Source of the DNA: Acidimicrobiales bacterium
Lineage (GTDB): Bacteria; Actinomycetota; Acidimicrobiia; Acidimicrobiales; RAAP-2
Length of the DNA stretch: 20,100 bases
NCBI GenBank assembly: GCA_017883125.1
Contig: JADGOD010000239.1
Location: 1 to 20,100, forward strand
Direction: 5' to 3'
Part shown: positions 1 through 8,059 of the stretch, in pieces
Layout of the letters: the number at the start of each line of letters is the position of its first letter
Numbering within the stretch: position 1 is the first letter of the stretch
The notes under the pieces: generated by a model
Told to the model about the DNA's origin: nothing
The model's input: only the letters and a program-made list of their open reading frames with translations
Databases searched by the model: none
Program-made: the position numbers and the translations under genes

Positions 1-1478
1 AGCTCCATCTCCTCTCGACGAGCGGGGGTGGCTCCTTGGAGTCCTCCCCGCTCTCGCACCCATTCCCCGAGAGCACCGCCCCTGTGACGGGACGGCGTTT
101 CCGGAAGGGCACGATCTGGTTCGACGACTCCCTCCAGCTTGCCCACTACTACCGGATGCTCGAGTCGATGGGGGTTGCGGGTCAGGCTGATGGTCTCCTC
201 GGCGGCATCATCGACGGATCATCGACACTGTGGTGGATCGATCTCGACGCGGTGCACCCTCGGCACAAGAAGACGCCACTGGCCGAGTACGACGCACGCT
301 TCTCCGATCGCCTCAAGCTTGCCTCGACCTCGGTCGCACGAAACAGCGATGCCTCGATCGAGCGCGCTCGCGATCCGTGGTGGCACAAGGACTGCCTCAG
401 CTGCCCCTATGAGGTCATCTGCCACAACGAGCTCGAATCCGTCGACGACGTCAGCCTCGTGCGGTGGTCGAGCACCTCGACCCTGTCCAAGCTGCGAGAC
501 GCAGGATTGACCACGCGAGCCTCGGTGGCTGCTCTCGATCTCACGCTCGCTGACCTCGGAGAGCGGCTGTTCGAGACGACGATGCCACTGGCAGACGTCC
601 TCGCCGTGGCGGAGGCAGCCCCACCGGACCGCTTGATCGCCGACGTGGTCGGCCGGAGGATGGGAGTGCGGAGGTACCTGGCGGCAGCCGGGCTCGACAC
701 CGTTGCCGATCTGCTGTCCTGCGACGAGACCGCCCGCCAGGTCTCCTCGCAGATCCGAGACCTGGGTCGACTGATCAGAAGAGCGCGCGCTCATCTTGGT
801 GGCGGCGTCCTGCGCCAGGTCGATGCGGACTCGCTCATCGCCGATCGGGCCGATGTCGAGGTCGACGTCGACATGGAGAGCTACGGCCACGCCACCTACC
901 TCTGGGGTGCTTACGTCACCACCCTGACATCCGTGCCTGGTGTCGAAGAGGGCTACCGCCCGTTCGTCACCTTCGGAGAGCTGACCGATGATGCAGAGAC
1001 CGCCGTCTTCGCCGACTTCTGGGCGTGGCTGATGGAGCTGAGGGCCGCCGTTCGGGCTCAGGGCAAGTCGTTCCGCGCCTACTGCTTCTGGCGAGCTGCC
1101 GAGGAAGGCCAGATGCGACGAGCGGTGGCAGGCGGCGGAACTGATCTGCCGACGACCCGCGAGCTTGAGCGGTTCTTCGCCAGCGAGGAGTGGGTGGACC
1201 TGCACCAGCTGGCCAAGGACCAGCTGGTCACCGAAGGTCCGCTGGGTCTCAAGGCGCTGGCTCACTACGCAGGTTTCGAGTGGCGCGACGAGGATCCGAG
1301 TGGCGAGGCCTCCATCGGTTGGTACGAAGAGGCTCGAGGGCCGACACCCGATTCCGCTCGTGCTCGGCTCTTGGCCTACAACGAGGATGACGTCCTGGCC
1401 ACGCGGGCGCTTCGAGAGTGGCTGGCCGGGCCCGCTCGCCTGCTCCCCCACGTCGACGACATCACTGGCATCCTGTGA
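1..1478 (+). CDS. TM0106-type RecB-like nuclease, C-terminal part (5' end outside window)
   Basis: The frame is open to the left edge, so the TTG at 36 is probably not the true start; residues below are counted from that TTG. Residues 30-40 hold a RecB-family QxxxY motif (Q34, Y38). C120, C123 and C129 form a CxxCx5C cluster as in Cas4/AddB iron-staple nucleases, whose fourth Cys lies further N-terminal. Residues about 135-260 look like helix-hairpin-helix segments. Residues 270-465 resemble a YprB-type RNase H-like exonuclease domain, with DxE at D279/E281, VDLH at 387-390 and YNEDD at 448-452. This order matches the TM0106 family of putative RecB-like nucleases, whose role is not established. 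The D/E-x-K active-site motif and first Cys must lie upstream of the window. Likely a DNA-processing nuclease. The family call is fairly secure; the substrate is unknown. cydD starts 38 nt downstream. Confidence 0.85.
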   Translation, partial: LHLLSTSGGGSLESSPLSHPFPESTAPVTGRRFRKGTIWFDDSLQLAHYYRMLESMGVAGQADGLLGGIIDGSSTLWWIDLDAVHPRHKKTPLAEYDARFSDRLKLASTSVARNSDASIERARDPWWHKDCLSCPYEVICHNELESVDDVSLVRWSSTSTLSKLRDAGLTTRASVAALDLTLADLGERLFETTMPLADVLAVAEAAPPDRLIADVVGRRMGVRRYLAAAGLDTVADLLSCDETARQVSSQIRDLGRLIRRARAHLGGGVLRQVDADSLIADRADVEVDVDMESYGHATYLWGAYVTTLTSVPGVEEGYRPFVTFGELTDDAETAVFADFWAWLMELRAAVRAQGKSFRAYCFWRAAEEGQMRRAVAGGGTDLPTTRELERFFASEEWVDLHQLAKDQLVTEGPLGLKALAHYAGFEWRDEDPSGEASIGWYEEARGPTPDSARARLLAYNEDDVLATRALREWLAGPARLLPHVDDITGIL

Positions 1479-1503
1479 GTTCCGCCGACAGCTAGCGGGT
1501 CGC

Positions 1504-1509
1504 TAACGT
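1504..1509 (+). promoter_or_regulatory. Putative -10 box of cydD (leaderless transcript)
   Basis: TAACGT matches the actinobacterial -10 pattern TAnnnT and ends 6 nt before the cydD GTG. No usable Shine-Dalgarno sequence exists, because AGGGG abuts the start codon. Transcription would begin at or next to the start codon. No convincing -35 is visible. The same core, CTAACGTC, precedes the gene at 9567. Confidence 0.4.
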
Positions 1510-1515
1510 CAGGGG

Positions 1516-3204
1516 GTGCCTCCCTCCGTCGTCGACGCATCCCCGACGGGCGAAGGGACCACGAGCTCGATCGACAGACGGCTCTTCGGACAGCTGGCGA
1601 CGGCCCGCCGGGCCCTGATCACCAGCGTCGCCATCGGTGTCGTCACCACCGTGACCGTGATCGCCCAGATGCTCCTCCTGGCGCGCCTCCTCGACTGGGC
1701 GATGTCATCGCACCCCGGACCTTTCCCCACCGCGACCGTCGTCGGGCTCCTCGCCGCCCTGACGGCTCGGTCCGTGGCCGGGGGCCTCGGGGAGTCCGTG
1801 GCCTCGCGAGCTGGTGTCGCCGTCACTTCCGAGCTCCGCCGGACCCTGCTCGATGCCGTCGTGGCTCGAGGCCCGATCGGAGCGGCCCACGAGCGCACTG
1901 GTGCGCTCACCTTGTCCGCAACCCGTGGGTTGCGCTCGCTCGAGCCCTACTTCAGCCGCTATCTCCCTGCCGCCGTCGTCGCCGCCCTCGCCCCACCGCT
2001 GGCTCTCGTCGTCCTCGCTGTTCTCGACTGGCCCTCGGTGGCGATAGCCCTGCTCCTGGTTGCCGTCGTCCCCTTCGCCATGATCCGGCTGGGCCGGCAC
2101 GCCGCGTCGGAGAGCGAGCGGCAGTGGCGCCGGCTCTCTTCGATGTCAGGTCGATTCCTCGAGCTCCTTCGCGGCATCCCCACCCTGCGGTCGCTCGGGC
2201 GGGTCGATCGGGGACGCCAGGAGGTGATCGCAGCCAATGAGGCAGTGAGCCAGAGCGTCAGCGCCACCCTGCGCGCTGCGATGGCGTCGTCGGCTGTCTT
2301 GGAGTTCCTCGCCGGCGTCGGCGTGGGCCTCGTCGCCATGCTGGCGGGCCTCCGGCTCCTCCACGGATCGATGACCGTCGGCACGGCGTTGGCAGTGATC
2401 CTCATCACCCCTGAGGTCTTCTTGCCCCTCCGAAGGGCCGGGGCCGAGTTCCATGCCAGCACCGAAGGTCGCTCCGCAGCGGTGTCGGTCTTCGCCGCCA
2501 TCGACGCCTCGATGCCGTCTGGGGGCAGGGCGACCACACGAGCCACAAACCCAGCTCCGCTTCACGCCCAGGATCTCTCCGTCTCCTACGCCGACGGCGC
2601 GCCTGTCATCTCGGACCTCACCTTCGTCGTGGAGCCCGGTGAGCACCTTGTGGTCCAAGGGCCTTCCGGATGCGGGAAGTCGACGCTCCTCGCCGTGCTG
2701 AGCGGATTCGTCCAGCCCGCCGGCGGCACGATCGAACTCGGGGGGGTCGACGGAGCAGTCCTGGATTGGACGGACGCCCGGCGGATGATCAGCCTGGTGC
2801 CCCAAGTGCCCCACGTCTTCGCCGATTCACTCCGGGCGAACCTCACCCTCGGCGCCGCCGTCGATGACGCTCGCCTGGTCGAGACCCTCGAGCTGGTCGG
2901 GCTCGCCGATCTGGCGGCGGATGTGCACGGCGGCCTGGACCGACGACTCGACGAGGCCGGGCGATCCCTGAGCGCAGGCGAGCGCCAACGGCTTGGCCTC
3001 GCTCGCGTGATCCTCCAGGACAGGACCCTCGTCCTTCTCGATGAGCCGACCGCTCATCTCGATCAGGCGACCATCCATGAGCTCCGCCATCGCTTGGGGC
3101 CCTGGCTGGCGGCACGCTCGGTCGTCGAGGTCACCCACCGCCCGGGGCTGCTGGGCCTCGACGCCACGCACCTCACCCTCCCCACCGGAGGCTCACCATC
3201 GTGA
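1516..3204 (+). CDS. cydD: Thiol reductant ABC exporter subunit CydD
   Basis: This is a 562-residue half-transporter with an N-terminal membrane domain fused to a C-terminal ATPase. Hydrophobic segments lie near 33-60, 72-90, 150-190 and 260-300. The stretch around 140-175 (GLRSLEPYFSRYLP, then a hydrophobic run ending in DW) is typical of CydD. ATPase motifs are Walker A GPSGCGKST (382-390), Q-loop Q430, signature LSAGERQ (485-491), Walker B LVLLDEP (505-511) and H-loop H541. CydDC is an inner-membrane heterodimer known to export glutathione/cysteine or handle heme-thiol balance, needed for cytochrome bd assembly. GTG 1516 is chosen because the next Met lies inside the first membrane helix. 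The stop overlaps the cydC start (GTGA), implying translational coupling. No cydAB is visible here. Confidence 0.86.
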   Translation: MPPSVVDASPTGEGTTSSIDRRLFGQLATARRALITSVAIGVVTTVTVIAQMLLLARLLDWAMSSHPGPFPTATVVGLLAALTARSVAGGLGESVASRAGVAVTSELRRTLLDAVVARGPIGAAHERTGALTLSATRGLRSLEPYFSRYLPAAVVAALAPPLALVVLAVLDWPSVAIALLLVAVVPFAMIRLGRHAASESERQWRRLSSMSGRFLELLRGIPTLRSLGRVDRGRQEVIAANEAVSQSVSATLRAAMASSAVLEFLAGVGVGLVAMLAGLRLLHGSMTVGTALAVILITPEVFLPLRRAGAEFHASTEGRSAAVSVFAAIDASMPSGGRATTRATNPAPLHAQDLSVSYADGAPVISDLTFVVEPGEHLVVQGPSGCGKSTLLAVLSGFVQPAGGTIELGGVDGAVLDWTDARRMISLVPQVPHVFADSLRANLTLGAAVDDARLVETLELVGLADLAADVHGGLDRRLDEAGRSLSAGERQRLGLARVILQDRTLVLLDEPTAHLDQATIHELRHRLGPWLAARSVVEVTHRPGLLGLDATHLTLPTGGSPS

Positions 3205-4883
3205 CGATGAGAGCCCTCGGAGTCTGGCTCGCCCGAAGTCGCCCACCACGGGCTCGGCTTCTCAGGGCGGTGGGCATCTCGGTGCTGGCCGCCGCCTCGT
3301 CGATCGCCCTCCTCGGGGGCTCTGGGCTCCTCATCGGAAAGGCAGCCGAAGGTGGTGGTCTCGCCGCCCTCGGTGTGCTGCTCGTCATCATCGAGATCGT
3401 GGCCTTCCTCCGCGCGCCGCTGCGCTTCGAGGAGCGGCTCATCACCCACCGGGTGGCGCTCGGCTCGATGGTCCGATGGCGGACCTGGCTCTACGACGTG
3501 ATCTCCGTCCGGCTGCCGGGAAGCCTCTCGCCGTTGGCCAGCGGCGAGCTGCTCGACCGCTCCATCGAGGACGTCGATGCCCTCGAAGACCTCTACGTGC
3601 GGATAGCGCTCCCGGTCTTCATGGCGGTGGTCACCGGCCTTCTCGGCGCCCTCCTCATCGGCATCGTCCTGCCGCTCGCCGGTGTCGCCCTTGGCGTCGG
3701 TGTCCTGGTTGGCCTCGCCCTCGCCGCCCTGATCGCTCGACGGTCCTCGGCCTCCGTGGACGACACCGCCTACTGGCGGGGGCTGGGCAGTGCCAGGACG
3801 GTCGATCTCTTCGACGGACTTGCCGAGCTGACGATGGCCGGGGCCGCTGACGACGTCGTCAAGGACATCAATGACGCAGAGTCACGACGTGCCCGCCTGG
3901 CAGCGAGGAGCGGTCAGGTGCGCGGCGTGGGGATCGCCGCCGAAGGGCTCATCGGTGGCCTCACCGTGATCGCCGTGGCGCTTCTCGCCGCCGACGCCGC
4001 TCATCGTCACGTCATCTCGGCTGCCGAGGCTGCTGCGGTCGCACTCGCCACGGTCGCCGCCGTCGAGCCACTCCTCGGCCTCGTCCTCGCCGCCGTGCGC
4101 GCTCCGGAGGTCGCCTCGTCTGCCCGACGCCTCGACGAGCTCTCCGACGCCCCTGTGGCCTTCCACGAGCCGACATCCCCCCTCCCGTGGCCCGAGGGAG
4201 CCCCGGTCCTCATGTTGGACGACATCGCCTCTCCGGCGGTCGTCGGCGGCCCACTGGTGCTCAAGGACGTCTCGCTCGCCGTGGCGCCAGGCGAGCGTGT
4301 CGCCATCCTCGGAGCGAGTGGATCAGGCAAGTCGACGATCTGCACGCTCATCATGCGGTTCCTGGACCCCACCGAGGGATCCATCGAGGTCGGGGGGCTG
4401 CCGATCGGAGCGATGCACAGCGATGAGGTCCGCCGGCACGTCGCGCTCCTCGACCAGAGCCCCACGCTCTTCGGCGGGACCCTGGCGGACACCCTCCGAC
4501 TGGGGAACCCGGCGACCGATGATGAGATGCTCCGCGACGTGCTGCGGCTCTGTGATCTCGAGGACCTGCTCGCCAAGGGCCTCAACCAGCCGTTGGCCGA
4601 GCGGGGAACCTCGCTCTCCGGCGGCCAGCAGCGCCGCGTCGCCCTCGCCCGGGTCCTGCTGCGCAAGCCTGACCTGCTCCTGCTCGACGAGCCCACTGCG
4701 GGGCTCGATCCCGTGCAGGGCCGTGCCGTGCTGGCCAACTGCCTGCGCGCCTCGAAGGATGCCGGTGTGATCCTGCTGACCCACGACGTCGAGGAGGTTG
4801 ACCAGTTCGATCGGGTCTACTGGCTCGAGGACGGCGTCCTGGTCGAGCTCAGCGCGACCCAGCGCCACGAGCTCGCTCTCTGA
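3201..4883 (+). CDS. cydC: Thiol reductant ABC exporter subunit CydC
   Basis: A 560-residue membrane-plus-ATPase half-transporter, partner of CydD. Hydrophobic segments lie near 24-48, 54-71, 134-178 (two), 243-266 and 272-300. ATPase motifs are Walker A GASGSGKST (371-379), Q-loop Q419, signature LSGGQQ (472-477), Walker B LLLLDEP (492-498) and H-loop H528. Both half-transporters thus have intact nucleotide-binding motifs. GTG 3201 is preferred over ATG 3207 because GGAGG at 3187-3191 is 9 nt upstream, and because it gives a 4-bp overlap with cydD. The CydC assignment (rather than a generic exporter) rests on pairing with a CydD-like gene and the short N-terminal leader. The stop is one base from that of the convergent aldo/keto reductase. 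Confidence 0.84.
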   Translation: MTMRALGVWLARSRPPRARLLRAVGISVLAAASSIALLGGSGLLIGKAAEGGGLAALGVLLVIIEIVAFLRAPLRFEERLITHRVALGSMVRWRTWLYDVISVRLPGSLSPLASGELLDRSIEDVDALEDLYVRIALPVFMAVVTGLLGALLIGIVLPLAGVALGVGVLVGLALAALIARRSSASVDDTAYWRGLGSARTVDLFDGLAELTMAGAADDVVKDINDAESRRARLAARSGQVRGVGIAAEGLIGGLTVIAVALLAADAAHRHVISAAEAAAVALATVAAVEPLLGLVLAAVRAPEVASSARRLDELSDAPVAFHEPTSPLPWPEGAPVLMLDDIASPAVVGGPLVLKDVSLAVAPGERVAILGASGSGKSTICTLIMRFLDPTEGSIEVGGLPIGAMHSDEVRRHVALLDQSPTLFGGTLADTLRLGNPATDDEMLRDVLRLCDLEDLLAKGLNQPLAERGTSLSGGQQRRVALARVLLRKPDLLLLDEPTAGLDPVQGRAVLANCLRASKDAGVILLTHDVEEVDQFDRVYWLEDGVLVELSATQRHELAL

Positions 4884-4891
4884 CTCAGAGA
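4877..4891. repeat. 7-bp inverted repeat carrying both stop codons of a convergent pair
   Basis: TCTCTGA-C-TCAGAGA is a perfect inverted repeat with one central base. The cydC stop TGA (4881-4883) and the opposing reductase stop (4885-4887) are mirror images within it. As RNA it could form only a 4-5 bp stem, so termination strength is doubtful. Confidence 0.5.
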
Positions 4892-5868
4892 TCCAATGAG
4901 GACATCTGGGCGTCGGCGTAGCGCCTGCCCTTGGCTGCGCCACGGGGCAGTGCCGCGTCTATCTGCACGAGCTCGTCTGCGCTCAGGACGATGGAGGTCG
5001 CCTCCAGGTTCTCCGCCAGGTGGGTCCGTCGCTTCGTCCCTGGGATCGGCACGATGTCCTCGCCCTGGGCGAGGACCCAGGCCAGAGCCATCTGGGCGGA
5101 CGTCACCCCCCGAGCCTCCCCGAGTCTGGTCAGAGCCGCGACGAGCGCGAGGTTTGCCTCGATGTTCTCCTCGCTGAAGCGCGGAGCTCCACGTCGGACG
5201 TCATCCTCGGCGAGGGTCGCTCGGGTCACCAATCCGGTCAGGATCCCCCGACCCAGGGGGCTGTAGGGGACGAAGCCCACGTTCAGGCGCCGGCACGCAT
5301 CGAGGAGGCCTCCCTCGGGATCACGAGAGAAGAGCGAGTACTCGGTCTGCAGCGCGCTGATCGGGTGCACGGCCACCGCCCGCTCCAGGGTTCCCGCCGA
5401 TGCCTCGGACATCCCCAGGAAGCGGACCTTTCCCGCCTCGACGAGGCTGGCCATGGCTCCGACCGTCTCTTCGATCGGCACCGAGCGGTCGACGCGGTGC
5501 TGGTAGTAGAGGTCGATCATGTCGACCCCGAGGCGCTGGAGGGAGGCGTCGCAGCACGCCAGCACGTACTCGGGTCGGCCGTTCACCCCCAAGAATGCTC
5601 CGGTCTCGTCACGCTGGTTCCCAAACTTCGTAGCAAGGACCACCTCGTCGCGGCGACCGGCCACCGCTCCCCCGACGAGGCGCTCGTTGGTGAAGGGTCC
5701 GTACATGTCGGCGGTGTCGAGAAACGTGACCCCGGCGTCCAGCGCGGCGTGGATCGTGGCGACCGCCTCGGTCTCGTCTCGGCCAGAGTAGAAGTCGCTC
5801 ATGCCCATGCAGCCGAGTCCCATCATCGAGACCTCGAGGCCCTGATCCCCCAAGTGGCGGTGCTTCAT
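4885..5868 (-). CDS. Aldo/keto reductase
   Basis: An NAD(P)H-dependent carbonyl reductase of the soluble (beta/alpha)8-barrel family; substrate unknown. The 327-residue length is normal. The catalytic tetrad is visible as D51 and Y56 (in DTADMYG), K81 (ATKFGN) and H124 (YYQHRVD). The C-terminal cofactor region reads PIPGTKRRTHLAEN (IPGT/R-type). The start is ATG at 5866-5868, where the family alignment (MKHRHLG) begins. GAAGGAGAGG about 9 nt upstream is a good ribosome binding site. A longer reading to 5940 adds 24 polar residues and no ribosome binding site. The gene is monocistronic and convergent with cydC. It resembles the AKR13-like group more than AKR1; that subgroup call is tentative. 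Confidence 0.9.
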   Translation of the reverse strand: MKHRHLGDQGLEVSMMGLGCMGMSDFYSGRDETEAVATIHAALDAGVTFLDTADMYGPFTNERLVGGAVAGRRDEVVLATKFGNQRDETGAFLGVNGRPEYVLACCDASLQRLGVDMIDLYYQHRVDRSVPIEETVGAMASLVEAGKVRFLGMSEASAGTLERAVAVHPISALQTEYSLFSRDPEGGLLDACRRLNVGFVPYSPLGRGILTGLVTRATLAEDDVRRGAPRFSEENIEANLALVAALTRLGEARGVTSAQMALAWVLAQGEDIVPIPGTKRRTHLAENLEATSIVLSADELVQIDAALPRGAAKGRRYADAQMSSLDL

Positions 5869-5952
5869 GCTCGTCGTCCTCTCCTTCGGTCCCTCATGGG
5901 TGTTTGAAGAATCCTGAGAACTTTCCCTGTCGTCTTGCACCGATCATGCACG

Positions 5953-5966
5953 GCACCATAGGGTGC
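5953..5966. repeat. Small inverted repeat upstream of the aldo/keto reductase
   Basis: GCACC-ATAG-GGTGC is a perfect 5-bp inverted repeat with a 4-nt centre, about 85 nt upstream of the reductase ATG. A further GCACC starts at 5938. It could be an operator or a minor hairpin; nothing else supports either reading. Confidence 0.25.
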
Positions 5967-5988
5967 TCTTCAATGGCAGGGGGGCCAG

Positions 5989-6042
5989 GTGCTTCAGTCG
6001 CCCGCCCGTGAGCTTCGGCTCCGGGCGGGCGGCCTGAAGCAC
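5989..6042 (-). terminator. Strong GC-rich hairpin downstream of the DUF2889 gene
   Basis: The arms are nested. Outer GTGCTTCAG (5989-5997) pairs with CTGAAGCAC (6034-6042). Middle CGCCCGCCCG (5999-6008) pairs with CGGGCGGGCG (6022-6031). Inner GAGC (6010-6013) pairs with GCTC (6018-6021) around TTCG. That gives about 23 base pairs with small interruptions at 5998/6032-6033 and 6009. It begins 9 nt after the stop of the minus-strand DUF2889 gene, so it is best read as the terminator or 3' stabiliser of the upstream operon. No U-tract follows on either strand, which is common for GC-rich actinomycete terminators. Confidence 0.7.
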
Positions 6043-6051
6043 ACGGAGAGC

Positions 6052-6666
6052 TCAGCGGTCCCTCTTCTCCATCTGTGAGCGGATCTCCTCCACCGACGGC
6101 GCGGGGAACACGCCACCCGGTCGCCATCCGAGCTTGAGCTTGGTCGGGGCAGGTCCGCCATCCACCCAGATGTGGCACGAGTTGGTCATGAACCCGCTCT
6201 CGATCACCGCAGCCCCGCCTTCTGCGGCCGGTAGGCCCTTGGACGCCTTCGAGGCCAGCCCCTGGATGTACGTCGGACCCATCGCCCGGGCGAGGAACTC
6301 GAGGTGACTGCAGCCCGCCGCCCTCCCAAGGCGATCCTGCACCGCTCGGGTGTAGCCGCGTATCACCGAGAGGCCGACGAGGGCTTGGAAGGCCGGTTCG
6401 ATGTTCGGGCACTCGGTGTGGGGGAACCGATGCATCTTGGCGTATGCGTCCGTGATGATCGAGGTCGATGGGTCGACCCGGATCCGCAGCTCCATGTCGT
6501 GGAGCACGCCACGTTCACCGAGGTGCGTCTGGCCGTGCCGGAAGTCGGTCAGGCGGCCGACCACCTCGAGGGACTCACCAGCGTCGTAGACCTTCATGAC
6601 GATCTCTCGGCGGTTCATCGGCTCGGCCGCCGGGTCGTCGACTCGCCACTCCACGCTGTTCTCCAT
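6052..6666 (-). CDS. DUF2889 domain-containing protein
   Basis: A protein of about 204 residues of the uncharacterised DUF2889 family. Recognisable conserved parts are the early strand EIVMKVYDAGESLEVVGRLTD, the segment MHRFPHTECP (C86), the glycine-rich LVGLSVIRGYTRAVQ, and GCSHLEFL (C119, H121). There is no signal peptide or membrane segment. The function of the family is unknown; the conserved His and Cys residues could bind metal, which is inference. The start is ATG 6664-6666, because the 37 extra residues of a longer reading are Arg/Pro-rich, unlike the family, and would overlap the phosphatase gene. The ribosome binding site is weak. This is the last gene of a five-gene minus-strand run, with 58 nt to the preceding phosphatase. 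Confidence 0.72.
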   Translation of the reverse strand: MENSVEWRVDDPAAEPMNRREIVMKVYDAGESLEVVGRLTDFRHGQTHLGERGVLHDMELRIRVDPSTSIITDAYAKMHRFPHTECPNIEPAFQALVGLSVIRGYTRAVQDRLGRAAGCSHLEFLARAMGPTYIQGLASKASKGLPAAEGGAAVIESGFMTNSCHIWVDGGPAPTKLKLGWRPGGVFPAPSVEEIRSQMEKRDR

Positions 6667-6724
6667 CACTACAGCATGGCCGAGCCATGGCGGCCGAGCC
6701 ACCGCACAAGAGGGAGCTCTGGGC

Positions 6725-7324
6725 TCAGGAGCGCGCGGGCGGCGGGGTCTCATTGAACGAGAGCAGCTGCGGGCCATGGGGGCCCATGGCGATCCGGGTC
6801 ACCGAGCCGTTGCTCAGGCGCATCCGCCACGCCGTGAGGTGGTCGACCCCGAGAGCCCATGCGACCGCCGCTTTGATCGGCGAGACATGGCTCACGATCA
6901 CGACGTCGGAGCCAGCGACTCGGGCACCCGCTCCTGGAGTCTCGAAGAGCTCGGCCATCGCTGCCTCGACACGGCGACCGAGGGCGGAGAGCGACTCTCC
7001 GCCGGGCGGCGAGAAGTCGACGTCGCTCAGCCACTGCTCCCACAGGGAGCGATCGACATCGGCGTGGGGGGTCCCATCGAGCTCGCCGTAGTCGAGCTCG
7101 ATGAATCGCTCGTCGACGAGCACCGGTGCTTCGAGCCCAAGCAGGTCGGCCGTCCGCCGGGCTCGGATGAGCGGGCTGGCCCGAAGTTCGTGGACGTCGC
7201 CGATCCGACGTCCGGCGGCGATCGCCTGGAGCTCACCGAGCTCAGTCAAGGCGGGATCGAGGCGTCCCACCAGGCATCCACGTGCATTGAGCGTGGACTC
7301 TCCGTGGCGGACGAGAACGAGCAC
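6725..7324 (-). CDS. Histidine phosphatase family protein (CobC/phosphoglycerate mutase-like)
   Basis: A 199-residue phosphatase of the histidine phosphatase superfamily. The N-terminus MLVLVRHGES contains the RHG motif (R6, H7, G8), where H7 is the phospho-acceptor. R54 and R57 (SPLIRARRTA), E76 (FIELDYGELDG) and H146 (IVSHVSPIKA) complete the active site. The SHVSPIK stretch recalls the CobC-like domain of the mycobacterial RNase H/alpha-ribazole phosphatase fusion Rv2228c, but there is no RNase H domain here. The substrate could be alpha-ribazole phosphate or another small phosphate ester; no cobalamin genes are nearby. The GTG start gives an immediate RHG motif and leaves 3 nt to the upstream zinc-ribbon gene. 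Confidence 0.88.
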   Translation of the reverse strand: MLVLVRHGESTLNARGCLVGRLDPALTELGELQAIAAGRRIGDVHELRASPLIRARRTADLLGLEAPVLVDERFIELDYGELDGTPHADVDRSLWEQWLSDVDFSPPGGESLSALGRRVEAAMAELFETPGAGARVAGSDVVIVSHVSPIKAAVAWALGVDHLTAWRMRLSNGSVTRIAMGPHGPQLLSFNETPPPARS

Positions 7325-7327
7325 GCG

Positions 7328-8059
7328 TCAGCCGTCGAGCTGGACAGGTCGCACGAGGATGCGATCGCACTGATCGCAGGTGGCGATCTGGTCGGCCGGC
7401 AGATGGTTGAGGCGGTCCAACTCGCCCGCGGAGAGTTCGAGATGGCAGCCGCCGCAGCGACCGTGGAGCATCCTGGCCGCTCCGACTCCCCCGACGCCCG
7501 CTCCGAGCTTCTCGTAGCGGGCAAGGAGAGCACCGTCGATCGTCGCGGAAACCGAGGAGCGATCGTGACGACGAGAGGCCAGCTTCTCATCAAGGGCTCG
7601 CTCCTCGTCCGCCAGCTCAGCGACCAGACGTTCGCTCTCGACGTCGATGGGCTGGCGCTCGTCCCCGAGGGCGGCGAGGCGGACCTCGATGGGTTCGAGC
7701 GCCTCCATCAGCTCCAGCTCGGCATCTTCGAGCTGTCGGGTCCGCTCGGCGAGGTGGCGAGCCTCGGCGTCCATGGCCTCAAGATCTCGGCCGGCACCTG
7801 TCGCCGTCGAGAGGCGTTCATCGATCTGCGCCTTTCGTGTGGCCAGATGGGCCACATCCTCCTCGAGCTCGATCAGCGAGCGAGCCAGCGGAAGACGCTC
7901 GGCATCCAGAAGCTCGGCGGCCCGTTCGAGCTCTCCGAGGGTTTCCGCCAGGGCCTCGAGCGCGACCCTCGCCGGCAGCGACGCCCGGCTCCGCTCCAAG
8001 GTCAAGATCTCGATGTCGAGGTCGGCGAGAGCTATCAGCTCATCGAAGGGGCTGCTCAT
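7328..8059 (-). CDS. Coiled-coil zinc-ribbon protein (COG1579, C4-type)
   Basis: A 243-residue cytosolic protein. Residues 15-170 are a charged, Leu/Glu/Arg-rich long helical hairpin, and residues 200-235 form a C4 zinc ribbon with C202-x2-C205 and C228-x2-C231. This matches the COG1579 / CT398-like family, proposed to bind nucleic acid or act as an adaptor; no biochemical role is settled. The start overlaps the Nudix stop by 4 bp (ATGA), and its stop is 3 nt from the phosphatase start, so the three genes are almost certainly cotranscribed and coupled. Zinc ribbon followed by CobC-like phosphatase also occurs in Mycobacterium (Rv2229c-Rv2228c), which suggests a conserved link. Confidence 0.85.
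   Translation of the reverse strand: MSSPFDELIALADLDIEILTLERSRASLPARVALEALAETLGELERAAELLDAERLPLARSLIELEEDVAHLATRKAQIDERLSTATGAGRDLEAMDAEARHLAERTRQLEDAELELMEALEPIEVRLAALGDERQPIDVESERLVAELADEERALDEKLASRRHDRSSVSATIDGALLARYEKLGAGVGGVGAARMLHGRCGGCHLELSAGELDRLNHLPADQIATCDQCDRILVRPVQLDG

Noticed and set aside
219..1451. 410-codon open frame on the minus strand opposite the RecB-like nuclease
   Set aside because: It is antisense to a gene with recognisable nuclease motifs, and its translation has low-complexity, unrecognisable composition.
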